A stretch of 64,000 nt of DNA from Pseudoxanthomonas sp. SL93 (GTDB lineage: Bacteria > Pseudomonadota > Gammaproteobacteria > Xanthomonadales > Xanthomonadaceae), in assembly GCF_026625825.1 (NCBI RefSeq), contig NZ_CP113065.1:682001-746000 (forward strand), in the 5' to 3' direction. Positions 8,957 through 17,296 of this stretch are shown piece by piece. A model generated the notes under the pieces. That model ran no database searches. It was not told where the DNA came from and saw only the letters and a program-made list of their open reading frames with translations. Position numbers and translations under genes: made by a program. How positions within the stretch are numbered: the stretch's first letter is position 1; every line of letters starts with the position of its first letter.

Positions 8957-9709
8957 TCAACTACCCAACCGCAGCAACTGGTTCGACGACTGCGCCATCT
9001 CGTCGCCGGTGCGGATCACCTTCACCTGCATCTCGAACTGGCGCTGCATCTGGATCATCTGCACCAGCGCACCCGCCGCATCCACGTTGCTGCCTTCCAG
9101 CACGCCCGTGGTCAGGCTGTTGCCCGTAGCCTGCGGGAGCGCCGGAGCCTGCGGATCGGAGGGGCGCATCAGACCGTCGCCGCCGCGTGCCAGCTGCGCC
9201 GGCGTGGCCTGCACCATCCGCATCCGGCCCACGACTGCCATGGTCTGCGGGCCTTCGCCCTGCGGGATGATCGACACCGTGCCGTCGGCCCCGATGTCGA
9301 TGGACTGCGCGGGTGGTACGGCGATGGGGTTTCCATTGTCGTCCAGCACCGCACGGCCGCCGGCGGTGACCAGCTGGCCGTTCGGCGTCACGCTGAGCTC
9401 GCCGTTGCGCGTGTAGGCGGTGCCGCCATCGGCGGCCTGCACGGCCAGCCAGTGGTTGGGCTGCAGCGATACGTCCAGAGATCGCCCGGTGACCATCTGC
9501 GACCCCGTGCGCGAATCGAACCCGGGATCCATCAGCATGGCGTCCACGCGCGATGGGAAACCCTGGCCCGGGATCTTGAACGCCTCGGTGCCCGCCAATG
9601 CCGCCTTGAAGCCCTTGGTGTCCACGTTGGCGAGGTTGTGCGACACCGTGCCCTGCGCCTGGAGCGAAGCGCGGGCACCGGTCATGGCGACGTAGAGGGC
9701 TTTGTCCAT
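8957..9709 (-). CDS. flgF: Flagellar proximal rod protein FlgF
   Basis: 250 residues. Starts MDKALYVAMTGARASLQAQG with NLANVDTKGFKAAL, the FlgF form of the rod signature, and ends in the D0 helix EGSNVDAAGALVQMIQMQRQ followed by FEMQVKVIRTGDEMAQSSNQ. It joins the FlgBC proximal rod to FlgG. Instead of running directly into flgG, it is followed by the foldback repeat. Confidence 0.95.
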   Translation of the reverse strand: MDKALYVAMTGARASLQAQGTVSHNLANVDTKGFKAALAGTEAFKIPGQGFPSRVDAMLMDPGFDSRTGSQMVTGRSLDVSLQPNHWLAVQAADGGTAYTRNGELSVTPNGQLVTAGGRAVLDDNGNPIAVPPAQSIDIGADGTVSIIPQGEGPQTMAVVGRMRMVQATPAQLARGGDGLMRPSDPQAPALPQATGNSLTTGVLEGSNVDAAGALVQMIQMQRQFEMQVKVIRTGDEMAQSSNQLLRLGS

Positions 9710-9807
9710 GGTCTGGTTGATCCGCGATGTGTGAGGGAGGCGTGGTGCAGGGCGATGGGCGACGGGCGACCCTGTGGATGCCCGTCACCGCTGACCGGTC
9801 AGGAGGC

Positions 9808-11028
9808 TTAGCGGATGTTGATGACCGTCTGGGTGATCTGGTCCTGCGTGGACAGCATCTGCGAGTTCGCCTGGAAGTTGCGCTGCGCCACGATCATGTT
9901 GACCAGCTGCTCGGTCAGGTCGACCGTGGAGGCTTCCAGTGCACCCGAGGCCACCTGGCCGAAGTCGGACGTGCCGGGCGCACCGATGCGCGGTTCACCC
10001 GAGGCGAAACTGTGCGTCCAGGTGTTGTTGCCCTGCGACACCAGGCCCTGCGGGTTGGTGAAGTTGGCCAGGCCCACCTGGCCGATGGCGCGGTCCACGC
10101 CGTTCGAATAGCGCGCGTACACCACGCCTTCGGGCGACACGCTGAACTCGTTGAGCTTGCCGGTGGCGTAGCCGTCCTGGTTCTGGATGCGCTTGGCGAA
10201 CTGCTCGCCGTACTGGGTGGTGCCGCTGATGTTCAGCGTCATGTTCAGCACGCCTGCGCCCGTGGTGGGCGTGAACGGGGCCAGCGTCACCAGGCCGTTG
10301 GCCGGTGCGGTCAGCGTGCCGTTGTTGTCGAACTGCACATTGGTCGGCGCACCCATCGACGTGCCGTCCACGTACACGTGCATCTGCCATTCGTTCGGGT
10401 TGGCGGTCTTCACGTAGTACACCGACTGCTGGTGCGAAACGCCGAGCGAATCATAGACATTGACCGAGGTGGTCTCATTGAAGCTGGCGCTGTCATTCGG
10501 CGAGAACGGCGTGATGGTCGGCTGCGCGGCGTTGCCTGGCAGGGTGACGCCCAGGTCCACGTTGGTGGTGGGCGACGGCGGGCTGTCGGTGGTCAGCAGC
10601 TGCAGGTCGACCAGCTGGCCCGTGTCGAAACCCACGTTGTCCGCGCGCGGCGGGAACACCTGCAGGCGGTAGCCGTCGGGCGTGGTCACGAAGCCGTTGG
10701 GGTCGCGCTGGAAGTTGCCGGCGCGCGTGTAGACGTTGGTGCCGTTGTTGCTGACCGTGAAGAAGCCTTCCTGGTCGATCGCCAGGTCCAGGTAGCGGCC
10801 GGTCTGGTTGATGTCGCCCTGCGAGAACTGCTGCGCCACGTTGGTGACGCGCACGCCGGCGCCGATCCCGTTCTGCAGCAGCCCGTAGCCGGTGGTCGAG
10901 AAGACTTCGGCGAACTCGGCGCGCGACTCCTTGAAACCGGTGGTGCCGACGTTGGCGATGTTGTGCGAGGTGACGTTGAGGTCGGCGTTGGCCGCCTTCA
11001 TGCCCGAGAGCGAACTGTTGAAAGCCAT
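9808..11028 (-). CDS. flgE: Flagellar hook protein FlgE
   Basis: 406 residues from the ATG at 11028, which has a strong Shine-Dalgarno sequence (AAGGAG, 6 bp upstream); the open frame upstream of it overlaps flgD in another frame and is rejected. N-terminal MAFNSSLSGMKAANADLNVT with SHNIANVGTTGFKESRAEF and C-terminal STVDLTEQLVNMIVAQRNFQ are hook-protein D0 segments. It polymerises to form the universal joint under FlgD capping. Confidence 0.96.
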   Translation of the reverse strand: MAFNSSLSGMKAANADLNVTSHNIANVGTTGFKESRAEFAEVFSTTGYGLLQNGIGAGVRVTNVAQQFSQGDINQTGRYLDLAIDQEGFFTVSNNGTNVYTRAGNFQRDPNGFVTTPDGYRLQVFPPRADNVGFDTGQLVDLQLLTTDSPPSPTTNVDLGVTLPGNAAQPTITPFSPNDSASFNETTSVNVYDSLGVSHQQSVYYVKTANPNEWQMHVYVDGTSMGAPTNVQFDNNGTLTAPANGLVTLAPFTPTTGAGVLNMTLNISGTTQYGEQFAKRIQNQDGYATGKLNEFSVSPEGVVYARYSNGVDRAIGQVGLANFTNPQGLVSQGNNTWTHSFASGEPRIGAPGTSDFGQVASGALEASTVDLTEQLVNMIVAQRNFQANSQMLSTQDQITQTVINIR

Positions 11029-11071
11029 GAGGTTCTCCTTGCGGTGTGCAGGTGGGAGTGGCGCGGTGGGA

Positions 11072-11752
11072 TCAGGTGGTCGACTTGCCGATGCGCAGCA
11101 CGTAGTCGAGCGGTGCGGTGCCCAGGCCGGGCAGGTTGAGGTAGAGCCCGTCGGAACCGATGGTGACGCTTTCGACGGTGGCATCGACGTAGGTGTTCAG
11201 TTCGGTGCCGGTGCCGTCGCTGGCGACGTGCTGGGCCGTGATCGAGTACGCACCGGCCGGCGCGCGTTCGCCATTGGCTTTCAGGCCGTCCCAGACGTAG
11301 GGCGTTTCACCCTTGCCGGTGGCTTCCACTTCCACCGTGTCCACGACCACGCCGCTGGCGTCCTTGATCTCGAATTTCACCGTGCCGGCGCCCGGCGCCA
11401 TGACCAGGCCGCTGGCGTTGCCGCTGGCGGGCAACGCGATCGTCTTGGACGGCACCAGCACCGAATGCCCGACCAGCGAGGCGCCTTTCAGCACCTGGTC
11501 GCCGGTCAGCGCGGACGTGAAGCCGCCGACGGTGGTGTTGAGGTCGCTGATGCCCTGCACGGTGGAGAACTGCGCCAGCTGGCCGATGAACTCGCTGTTC
11601 GACAGCGGCTTCAATGGGTCCTGGTGCTTCAGCTGTTCGGTCATCAGCCGCATGAAGTCGGCCTGGCCCAGGTTCTCCGGCTTCTTGTTGGTCGGCGTGC
11701 CGGTGGTGGCGGTGTTGATGGCGGCAAACGGGTCGCCGTTGATGGTGGCCAT
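11072..11752 (-). CDS. flgD: Hook-capping protein FlgD
   Basis: 226 residues. The N-terminal export and cap segment holds the FlgD signature NLGQADFMRLMTEQLKHQDP with LKPLSNSEFIGQLAQFS. The C-terminal half has FlgD-type Ig/tudor-like domains (VWDGLKANGERAPAGAYSIT). The cap guides FlgE polymerisation and is later replaced by FlgK. It lies between flgC and flgE, as expected. Confidence 0.95.
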   Translation of the reverse strand: MATINGDPFAAINTATTGTPTNKKPENLGQADFMRLMTEQLKHQDPLKPLSNSEFIGQLAQFSTVQGISDLNTTVGGFTSALTGDQVLKGASLVGHSVLVPSKTIALPASGNASGLVMAPGAGTVKFEIKDASGVVVDTVEVEATGKGETPYVWDGLKANGERAPAGAYSITAQHVASDGTGTELNTYVDATVESVTIGSDGLYLNLPGLGTAPLDYVLRIGKSTT

Positions 11753-11782
11753 GGGGATGCTCGGTCAGGAAAGGGAAGCCGC

Positions 11783-12190
11783 TCAGCGGCCCATCGTCAG
11801 CGTGGCCAGGGCCAGTTCCTTGGCGGTGTTCAGGACTTCGACGCCCGCCTGGTAACCGCGCGAGGCCGAGATCAGGTTGACCATCTGGGCCACGGGGTCC
11901 ACGTCGGGCGCATACACATAGCCATCGCCATCGGCCATCGGGTGGCCGGGCTCGTAGCGCTTGATCGGCGGCGCGTCGCTCTGGGTGATTTCCTTCACCT
12001 GCACCGACGTCAGCGAGCCATCCGCATTCAGTGGCCGTGCCTGGAAGATCGGCTCGATCGGCTTGTACACCGCCTCGGGCGAGGACGCGATGGAATCCGC
12101 GTTGGACAGGTTGCTGGCGATGGTGTTCAACCGCACCGACTGCGCCTGCAGGGCGGAACCGGCCACGTCGAAGATGGGCAGGTTGCTCAT
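11783..12190 (-). CDS. flgC: Flagellar proximal rod protein FlgC
   Basis: 135 residues, the usual size. LPIFDVAGSALQAQSVRLNT with IASNLSNADS is the rod signature, and the conserved FlgC tail VNLISASRGYQAGVEVLNTA is present. It follows flgB by 3 bp. Confidence 0.95.
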   Translation of the reverse strand: MSNLPIFDVAGSALQAQSVRLNTIASNLSNADSIASSPEAVYKPIEPIFQARPLNADGSLTSVQVKEITQSDAPPIKRYEPGHPMADGDGYVYAPDVDPVAQMVNLISASRGYQAGVEVLNTAKELALATLTMGR

Positions 12191-12193
12191 GGC

Positions 12194-12580
12194 TTATTGA
12201 CCCGTGATGGCGGTGAGCATGGTGCGCACCTTGGATTCGATGAAGCTGAGCGAGGCGCGGTATTCCAGCGCCGCGCGACCGTAGGCCGCCCGTTCGGTGT
12301 CGGCATCGACGGTGTTGCCGTCCAGGCTGGGCTGCACGCCGTCGCGCTCGAAGATACGCGGGGAGGCGTCCAGCAGGGTGAGGTGGCGTTCGCTGGTGGT
12401 CTGCAGCGGCGAGGCCTTCAGCGCCGCGCTTTCCAGCGCCGCCTGGAAGTTCAGGTCCTTCGCCTTGTAGTTGGGCGTGTCCGCGTTGGACAGGTTGCTG
12501 GCGATCAGCTGCATGCGCTGCTCGCGCAGCGGCAGGGCCGTCGCATGGACGCCCAGGTAGTTGGAGATGGGATTGGACAT
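12194..12580 (-). CDS. flgB: Flagellar proximal rod protein FlgB
   Basis: 128 residues. The N-terminal NYLGVHATALPLREQRMQLI, then ASNLSNADTPNYKAKDLNFQ, is the typical FlgB opening, and LEYRASLSFIESKVRTMLTA is the C-terminal helix. First gene of the leftward flgBCDEF... operon, with a near-perfect sigma-54 promoter ~40 bp upstream. Confidence 0.95.
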   Translation of the reverse strand: MSNPISNYLGVHATALPLREQRMQLIASNLSNADTPNYKAKDLNFQAALESAALKASPLQTTSERHLTLLDASPRIFERDGVQPSLDGNTVDADTERAAYGRAALEYRASLSFIESKVRTMLTAITGQ

Positions 12581-12613
12581 GGCACCGCTCCGGCAGACCG
12601 TTGCCGGGGATGC

Positions 12614-12629
12614 TGCAAGGCGTGTGCCA
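12614..12629 (-). promoter_or_regulatory. Sigma-54 promoter of flgB
   Basis: Minus strand TGGCAC-ACGCC-TTGCA matches the -24/-12 consensus at every defined base. The predicted start of transcription is ~12602, giving a ~20-nt leader before the flgB ATG at 12580. In this group RpoN acts with FleQ-type activators. Confidence 0.88.
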
Positions 12630-12654
12630 GAACAGGGCGGGGCCCGCGCCGGGG

Positions 12655-12703
12655 CCCGGGATTCGCGCAGCGAATCCTGGGTGTCTTATCGCGTTGCGAT
12701 AGG
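12655..12703 (-). terminator. Double hairpin after cheV (probable terminator)
   Basis: Immediately past the cheV stop are two stems: 12685-12703 (CCTATCGC/GCGATAAG) and 12655-12681 (CCCAGGATTCGC/GCGAATCCCGGG, 12 bp with one G-T pair). There is no T run, so termination efficiency is uncertain. It insulates cheV from the flgB promoter. Confidence 0.5.
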
Positions 12704-12704
12704 A

Positions 12705-13661
12705 CTAGGCCGCCGCCATCTGCGCCGCCACCACCTGGTTCAGGCGGAACAGCACGTGCTCGGCCAGTTCGTGCGGGCTGTACTTGGCCACGAAGGCGTT
12801 CGCGCCCACGCGTTCCACCATGGCGTTGTTGAACACGCCCGACAGCGAGGTATGCAGCAGCACGTAAAGGCCGGCCAGGCCCGGATGGCGCCGGATTTCC
12901 GTCGTCAGCGTGTAGCCGTCCATCGCCGGCATCTCGATGTCCGAGATGACCATGGCGTAGCGCTCGGCCGGATTCTCGCCGGCGGCATGCACCTGCAAGA
13001 GATGGTCCAGTGCCTGCCGTCCATCCGAAAGCAGGGTGGTGGTGACGCCCAACTGCTCCAGCACGCTGCGGATCTGCGAGCGCGCCACGCGCGAGTCGTC
13101 GACCACCAGTACCTGCAGCGGCGGCGAGCCTTCCGGCAAGGCCATTTCCGGCGCCAGGGCGGCATCCATGCGCGTCTGGCAGATGTCGGCCAGCACGCTT
13201 TCCACGTCGATCACCTGGATCAGTTCGCCCTGGAAACGGGTCACGGCGGTCAGGTAGCTGTTGTCCGCGCCCAGTTCCGGCGGCGGGTGGATGTCTTCCA
13301 CGGCGATGTTGACGATGCGCTCCACGCCGCTGACCAGGAAGCCCTGCACGGAGCGGTTGAACTCGGTCACCACCAGGTAATTGGGGGTGTTCTCGGGGTT
13401 GGGGTCGCGTTCGGGGTGGCGGATGCTCAGGCCCAGGTCCAGCACCGGCACCGAACGCCCGCGCACGTCGGCCACGCCGACGAACTCGCTGGGCAGCCCC
13501 GGCAGCTGGAACAGGCTGGGGCGGCGCAGCACTTCCTGCACCTTGAAGACATTGACGCCAAAAAGCTGACGCCCGCCCAGGCGGAACAGGAGCAGGGCGA
13601 GGCGGTTGTGGCCGGCCAGGCGGGTGCGCTGGTCGATACGATTGAGCAGATCCTGGGTCAT
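12705..13661 (-). CDS. cheV: Chemotaxis protein CheV (CheW-REC fusion)
   Basis: 318 residues. An N-terminal CheW domain (~15-165; ALLLFRLGGRQLFGVNVFKV, VADVRGRSVPVLDLG) is joined to a REC domain (~180-310; VLVVDDSRVARSQI, phospho-acceptor Asp in ISDIEMPAMDGYT). CheV couples receptors to CheA and may adapt or dampen signalling through phosphorylation. The ATG at 13661 is preferred over the one at 13691 because the FliA -10 box lies between them. Even so, the predicted transcript starts only a few bases before 13661, so the mRNA may be leaderless. Confidence 0.92.
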   Translation of the reverse strand: MTQDLLNRIDQRTRLAGHNRLALLLFRLGGRQLFGVNVFKVQEVLRRPSLFQLPGLPSEFVGVADVRGRSVPVLDLGLSIRHPERDPNPENTPNYLVVTEFNRSVQGFLVSGVERIVNIAVEDIHPPPELGADNSYLTAVTRFQGELIQVIDVESVLADICQTRMDAALAPEMALPEGSPPLQVLVVDDSRVARSQIRSVLEQLGVTTTLLSDGRQALDHLLQVHAAGENPAERYAMVISDIEMPAMDGYTLTTEIRRHPGLAGLYVLLHTSLSGVFNNAMVERVGANAFVAKYSPHELAEHVLFRLNQVVAAQMAAA

Positions 13662-13668
13662 GCACAGT

Positions 13669-13695
13669 ATATCGGCACGGGGCAGGGGCACTTGA
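13669..13695 (-). promoter_or_regulatory. FliA (sigma-28) promoter of cheV
   Basis: Minus strand TCAAGTGC-N11-GCCGATAT. The -10 box ends 8 bp before the cheV ATG at 13661, putting the transcription start ~2-3 nt from the start codon. Confidence 0.75.
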
Positions 13696-13724
13696 GGCGG
13701 AACCGGATGCCGTTTCCCGCTCTC

Positions 13725-13795
13725 GAGCCCCTCTCCCTACGGCGACCGAAGGAAGTCCTTGTGGGAGAGGTGGCGCGCGGTGAGGGCCAACGGCG
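13725..13795. repeat. Dispersed CCCCTCTCCC...GGGAGAGG repeat, copy 2
   Basis: CTCTCGAGCCCCTCTCCCTA, GCGACCGAAGGAAGTCC and GTGAGGGCCAACG parallel 8265-8340. CCTCTCCC and GGGAGAGG can pair. It again precedes a foldback element by ~90 bp. Confidence 0.6.
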
Positions 13796-13883
13796 TCCGT
13801 CGCGCGTGTGGGCCTTGGAGCGTGTCCATCGGGCGCGCGGTTGTTACACGTTTCTTGGCCTGACGGAAGGGTTGTCGCATACG

Positions 13884-14383
13884 CAGGCATGGCGCGCTCG
13901 CCGCGGGGCCCTACTTTTCTTTGCTTGTGCAAAGAAAAGTAGGCAAAAGAAAGCACACCCCGGCGGTCCGCCCGCCGCACGCGGCGGGTGCGCAGTCCCG
14001 GCGGGAATTTTCGTAAGGGCCATCCTGGCCCATACGAAAACGGCGCACGTCCTGTGCGCCGCCCCGTTGGGGTTTTACCCGCCGTGACTGCCGGACCTCA
14101 GGGGCCCCGAAACTGCGCCGGACACATCCGTACGCCGTGCTTTGCTGTTGCTTTCGCAGTTGCTTTTTGGACCCCTTGAGGCACGGCGAGTGGGCCGGGT
14201 AAAACCCGAAGGGCGCCGCCCTGGATGGGCGGCGTTTTCGTATGGCACAGGGATGTGCCTTACGAAAATTCCCGGCCCGCTCGCGAACCCGGAGCGCGCA
14301 GCGCGGAGGGCGTGCCGCCTGGGGTGTGTTTCTTTGGTCCTTTCTTTGCACAAGCAAAGAAAGGACGCCCCCGCGGCGAGCGG
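13884..14383. repeat. ~500-bp foldback (large inverted repeat) element, copy 2
   Basis: The left arm (13884-14111) is identical to that of copy 1 except for one or two bases in ~220. The core (14112-14175) is unrelated. The right arm resembles copy 1 but drifts toward its outer end. There the terminal hairpin reads TCCTTTCTTTGC/GCAAAGAAAGGA instead of CTACTTTCTTTGC/GCAAAGAAAGTAG, so both sides changed and pairing is kept. It lies between cheV and flgA, which are transcribed away from it, so it can block neither gene. Confidence 0.88.
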
Positions 14384-14425
14384 CACCATGCCCGGAAGCC
14401 GACGTATCTCCGCCACGAGCGCGAG

Positions 14426-14442
14426 CTGGCACACACCTTGCA
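14426..14442 (+). promoter_or_regulatory. Sigma-54 promoter of flgA
   Basis: CTGGCAC-ACACC-TTGCA, a full match to the -24/-12 consensus. The predicted start at ~14453 lies at the first possible ATG (14455), which supports the later ATG at 14476 as the flgA start. Confidence 0.9.
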
Positions 14443-14475
14443 CGCCTGTCGACGATGAACCGACGGAGTCTGCCC

Positions 14476-15126
14476 ATGCTGCGCCTCGCCACTGCCCTGA
14501 TCACGGGATTGACCGCGTGCGCCGTATTGGCGGCCGACTTCCAGCCCGTGGACAGCATCAAGACGGCCGCCCTGGGCGCACTGCCTGCCGGCAGCGATGC
14601 CGATGCCACGCTGGACCCTTCGCTGCGGCTCCCGCGCTGCGGCGCTGCGCTGACGGCGCGCGTGCAGGGCAGCAACAGCGTTGAAGTCAGCTGCCCCCAG
14701 GATGCCGGCTGGCGCCTGTTCGTGCCGGTGCGCATCCGCCGCAGCCAGACCGTGCTGGTGCTCAACCGCGGCATCGCCCCGGGCGAAGCGATCACCGCGG
14801 ATGCCTTCACCCCGGAGGCCCGCGACGCCAGCCGCATCGTCGGCGCGGCCGTGGCGGACCCGGCCCAGGCCGTCGGCCGCGTGGCGCGACGCACGTTGTC
14901 GGCGGGCGCGGTACTGTCCGCCTCCGACCTGGTGGCGGCACGGCTGATCCGGCGCGGCGACAACGTGGCGCTGGTGTCCCGGCGCGGCGGCGTGGAAGTG
15001 CGCGTGGCCGGCAAGGCATTGGCCGACGCGGGCGAGAACGAACGCGTCACCGTCGAGAACCTGTCATCGCGCCGCGTGGTCCAGGGCGTGGTGGGTCCCT
15101 CGGGTGACGTGTGGGTAAGTCGTTGA
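14476..15126 (+). CDS. flgA: P-ring assembly chaperone FlgA
   Basis: 216 residues. The ATG at 14476 is chosen: it has GGAG 8 bp upstream, encodes a clean signal peptide (MLRLATALITGLTACAVLAA), and lies downstream of the predicted sigma-54 start. The ATG at 14455 would have almost no leader. The C-terminal SAF/ChapFlgA domain carries LIRRGDNVALVSRRGGVEVR and ENLSSRRVVQG motifs. FlgA helps FlgI form the P ring in the periplasm. It heads a rightward group with flgM and flgN. Confidence 0.93.
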   Translation: MLRLATALITGLTACAVLAADFQPVDSIKTAALGALPAGSDADATLDPSLRLPRCGAALTARVQGSNSVEVSCPQDAGWRLFVPVRIRRSQTVLVLNRGIAPGEAITADAFTPEARDASRIVGAAVADPAQAVGRVARRTLSAGAVLSASDLVAARLIRRGDNVALVSRRGGVEVRVAGKALADAGENERVTVENLSSRRVVQGVVGPSGDVWVSR

Positions 15127-15148
15127 AACAAGGAATGAAACACCGCCC

Positions 15149-15175
15149 TAAAGTTCCATCCGGGGTGGCCGATAC
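15149..15175 (+). promoter_or_regulatory. FliA (sigma-28) promoter of flgM, distal
   Basis: TAAAGTTC-N11-GCCGATAC, consensus spacing. ~120 bp upstream of flgM, it is the first of two tandem FliA promoters. Confidence 0.85.
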
Positions 15176-15239
15176 CGAACGTGGGTGGAAGACAGTCGGG
15201 AAAAAACCGACCCTTTCGCGGAAGTGCGGCAACCGTCAC

Positions 15240-15266
15240 TAAAGTTGGGCGGGCCGCGGCCGATAA
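15240..15266 (+). promoter_or_regulatory. FliA (sigma-28) promoter of flgM, proximal
   Basis: TAAAGTTG-N11-GCCGATAA, essentially a perfect consensus. ~25 bp upstream of the flgM ATG at 15298. It gives FlgM autoregulation by the sigma factor it inhibits. Confidence 0.9.
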
Positions 15267-15297
15267 CCCCCATGAACCCTGTTACAGGTGAACCGAC

Positions 15298-15606
15298 ATG
15301 AGCCAGAAAATCGAAGGCACTCCCCCCGCCGCCGTACGCACCACCGGTCCCGTCAGCGGGCGTGTTGCCAACGCGGGTGCCGACCGTTCCGGGCCGGTGG
15401 AAGCCGCAGCCGGTGGCGACAGCCTCCGCCTGACCGGTGAAGCCGCCGGGCTGCAGGCGATGCAGCGCGAGCTGTCCACCGCACCGGCCATCGACGACGC
15501 CCGCGTGCAGGCCGTGCGTGAAGCGCTGCAGGCGGGCACGTACAAGGTCAACGCCGAGGCAATCGCCGACGGCATGCTCAGCCTGGAAAAACAGCTGGGC
15601 GCATGA
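15298..15606 (+). CDS. flgM: Anti-sigma-28 factor FlgM
   Basis: 102 residues. A disordered N-terminal half rich in Ala, Gly and Pro is followed by the C-terminal FliA-binding segment (DDARVQAVREALQAGTYKVN, then AEAIADGMLSLEKQL), matching the RV..IR.AL..G.Y.v....iA..ml signature of FlgM. It holds FliA until the hook is complete, when it is exported. Two tandem FliA promoters precede it; transcription from the sigma-54 promoter of flgA probably also reaches it. flgN overlaps its stop by 4 bp. Confidence 0.93.
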   Translation: MSQKIEGTPPAAVRTTGPVSGRVANAGADRSGPVEAAAGGDSLRLTGEAAGLQAMQRELSTAPAIDDARVQAVREALQAGTYKVNAEAIADGMLSLEKQLGA

Positions 15607-15956
15607 CCTCCATGACGGCCACGCCCCTGCAACGCCTGGCGGCCGCCCTGGAAGAAGAGCGGCGCGCCATCGTCGAGCACGACGTGGAAGCGCTGGTGCG
15701 CTCCACCCAGGACAAGCTGGACGCCCTGCGCACGCTCGAGAATTCGGCCGCCGGTTTCGGCTTTCCCGCCGAACTGCAGGAACGCCTGGCGGAACTGGCC
15801 GAACAGAACCATGCCAACGGCATCCTGCTGGCCCGCCGCCGTCGCGAGGTCAACTGGGCGCTGCGCCACCTGGGTCGCAGCGAAAGCACCGGCGCCTACG
15901 ATGCGCAGGGCCAGACCAGCACCGTCAGTCCGGTGCGTCCGCTGGCGGTCGCCTGA
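15603..15956 (+). CDS. flgN: Flagellar export chaperone FlgN
   Basis: 117 residues, mostly helical (LAAALEEERRAIVEHDVEAL; LQERLAELAEQNHANGILLA; RREVNWALRHLGR). This matches the FlgN family, which escorts FlgK and FlgL to the export gate. The family is poorly conserved, so the call rests on helix pattern, size and position directly after flgM with a 4-bp overlap. No Cys, no signal peptide. Confidence 0.85.
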   Translation: MTSMTATPLQRLAAALEEERRAIVEHDVEALVRSTQDKLDALRTLENSAAGFGFPAELQERLAELAEQNHANGILLARRRREVNWALRHLGRSESTGAYDAQGQTSTVSPVRPLAVA

Positions 15957-16056
15957 CCGCCCCGGCGTCGCAAACTGCGAAGCCGCAACTTGCCGCCCCC
16001 CGGGCGCGGTCCGATACTGGCCAGCCATACCCCACGCGCCGGTCGCCTTTCCTCCC

Positions 16057-17283
16057 GTGAGCACGCCCCAGCCCCTGGCCGTCCCCGACGACTCGCCGCG
16101 CTTCGCCGACATGCAGGCGCTGGCCGAGCTGATGAGCGATGGCCTGCTGCTGTGCCATGGCACGGGCCGCCCCATGCATGCCAATTCCGCGGCGCGCGCG
16201 CTGGTGCCGGACGCCAGCGATGCCCTGGGCGCACTGATGGGGTTGCTGCCGCTCGAGGCCATGCGCACCGCGCATGCCGAAGGACGCTGGAGCGGCGAAC
16301 TCGCCTTCGATGACGGGCGCATCCTGCAGGTCAGCGCCTATCACCACGACAACGGACGCGGCGGTTACTACCTGATCGTCTTCCACGACGTCAGCGAAGC
16401 GCATGCGCGCCAGCAGGAACTGCAACGCCGCCATGCGCAGCTGCGGCAGACGCTGGTCCGCCTGGCCGGTGCGCAGGAGCAGCTGGTGCAGTCGGAGAAG
16501 ATGGCCTCCATCGGCCAGCTGGCCGCCGGCGTCGCGCACGAGATCAACAACCCCATCGGCTACGTGCACTCCAACCTGGGCTCGCTGCAGGAATACCTGC
16601 ACAGCCTGTTCTCGCTGATCGAAGTCTACGAACGCGCGCTGCGCTCGCCCGATCCCAAGGCGATGCTGCCCGAGATCGACGACATGCGGGGCCGTTACGA
16701 CATCGACTTCATCACTGGCGACCTGCCGCAGCTGATGTCCGAGTCGCGCGAAGGCATCGAGCGCGTCACTGCCATCGTGCGCAACCTGAAGGATTTCTCC
16801 TACTCCGGCCGCGACGACAGCTGGAAATCGGCGGACCTGCACGCGGGCCTCGATTCCACCATCAACATCATCTGGAACGAGCTCAAGTACAAGGTCACCC
16901 TGGAGAAGCACTACAGCAAGTTGCCGCTGGTGCAGTGCCGGCCCTCGGAATTGAACCAGGTGTTCATGAACATCCTGCTCAATGCCAGCCATGCCATCGA
17001 CGAGCGGGGCACCATCACCGTGACCACCGGCGTGGCGGGCGAAGAGGTCTGGGTGGAGATCCAGGACAGCGGGCACGGCATTCCCGACGAGATCCTGCAG
17101 CGCATCTTCGACCCGTTCTTCACCACCAAGCCGGTGGGCAGCGGCACCGGGCTAGGCCTTTCCATCTCCTACGGCATCGTCAAGAAGCACAACGGCCGCA
17201 TCGAAGTGCGCAGCGCGCAGGGCGAGGGCTCGTGCTTCCGCATCACGTTGCCGATCCGGCAGCCGAGCGTCGACGCGGCCTGA
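16057..17283 (+). CDS. PAS histidine kinase (RavS-like)
   Basis: 408 residues from GTG 16057; ATG 16111 is the alternative. An N-terminal PAS-like domain (~15-125; [24 protein letters not shown] ending) leads through a short coiled coil into an unusually complete kinase core: H-box [17 protein letters not shown]-box [17 protein letters not shown]1 DSGHGIP, F-box [10 protein letters not shown]2 GTGLGLSI. No transmembrane segment, so it is cytosolic. It has no response regulator of its own; the GGDEF-EAL-REC gene 0.5 kb away is the likely partner, as in Xanthomonas RavS/RavR. The name is inference from architecture and neighbourhood. Confidence 0.8.
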   Translation: MSTPQPLAVPDDSPRFADMQALAELMSDGLLLCHGTGRPMHANSAARALVPDASDALGALMGLLPLEAMRTAHAEGRWSGELAFDDGRILQVSAYHHDNGRGGYYLIVFHDVSEAHARQQELQRRHAQLRQTLVRLAGAQEQLVQSEKMASIGQLAAGVAHEINNPIGYVHSNLGSLQEYLHSLFSLIEVYERALRSPDPKAMLPEIDDMRGRYDIDFITGDLPQLMSESREGIERVTAIVRNLKDFSYSGRDDSWKSADLHAGLDSTINIIWNELKYKVTLEKHYSKLPLVQCRPSELNQVFMNILLNASHAIDERGTITVTTGVAGEEVWVEIQDSGHGIPDEILQRIFDPFFTTKPVGSGTGLGLSISYGIVKKHNGRIEVRSAQGEGSCFRITLPIRQPSVDAA

Positions 17284-17296
17284 ACAAGCACCTCCT

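Noticed and set aside
15990..16030. FliA promoter for the PAS kinase (TCCGATAC)
   Set aside because: No -35 box at the 11-bp spacing; CAACTTG lies at the wrong distance.
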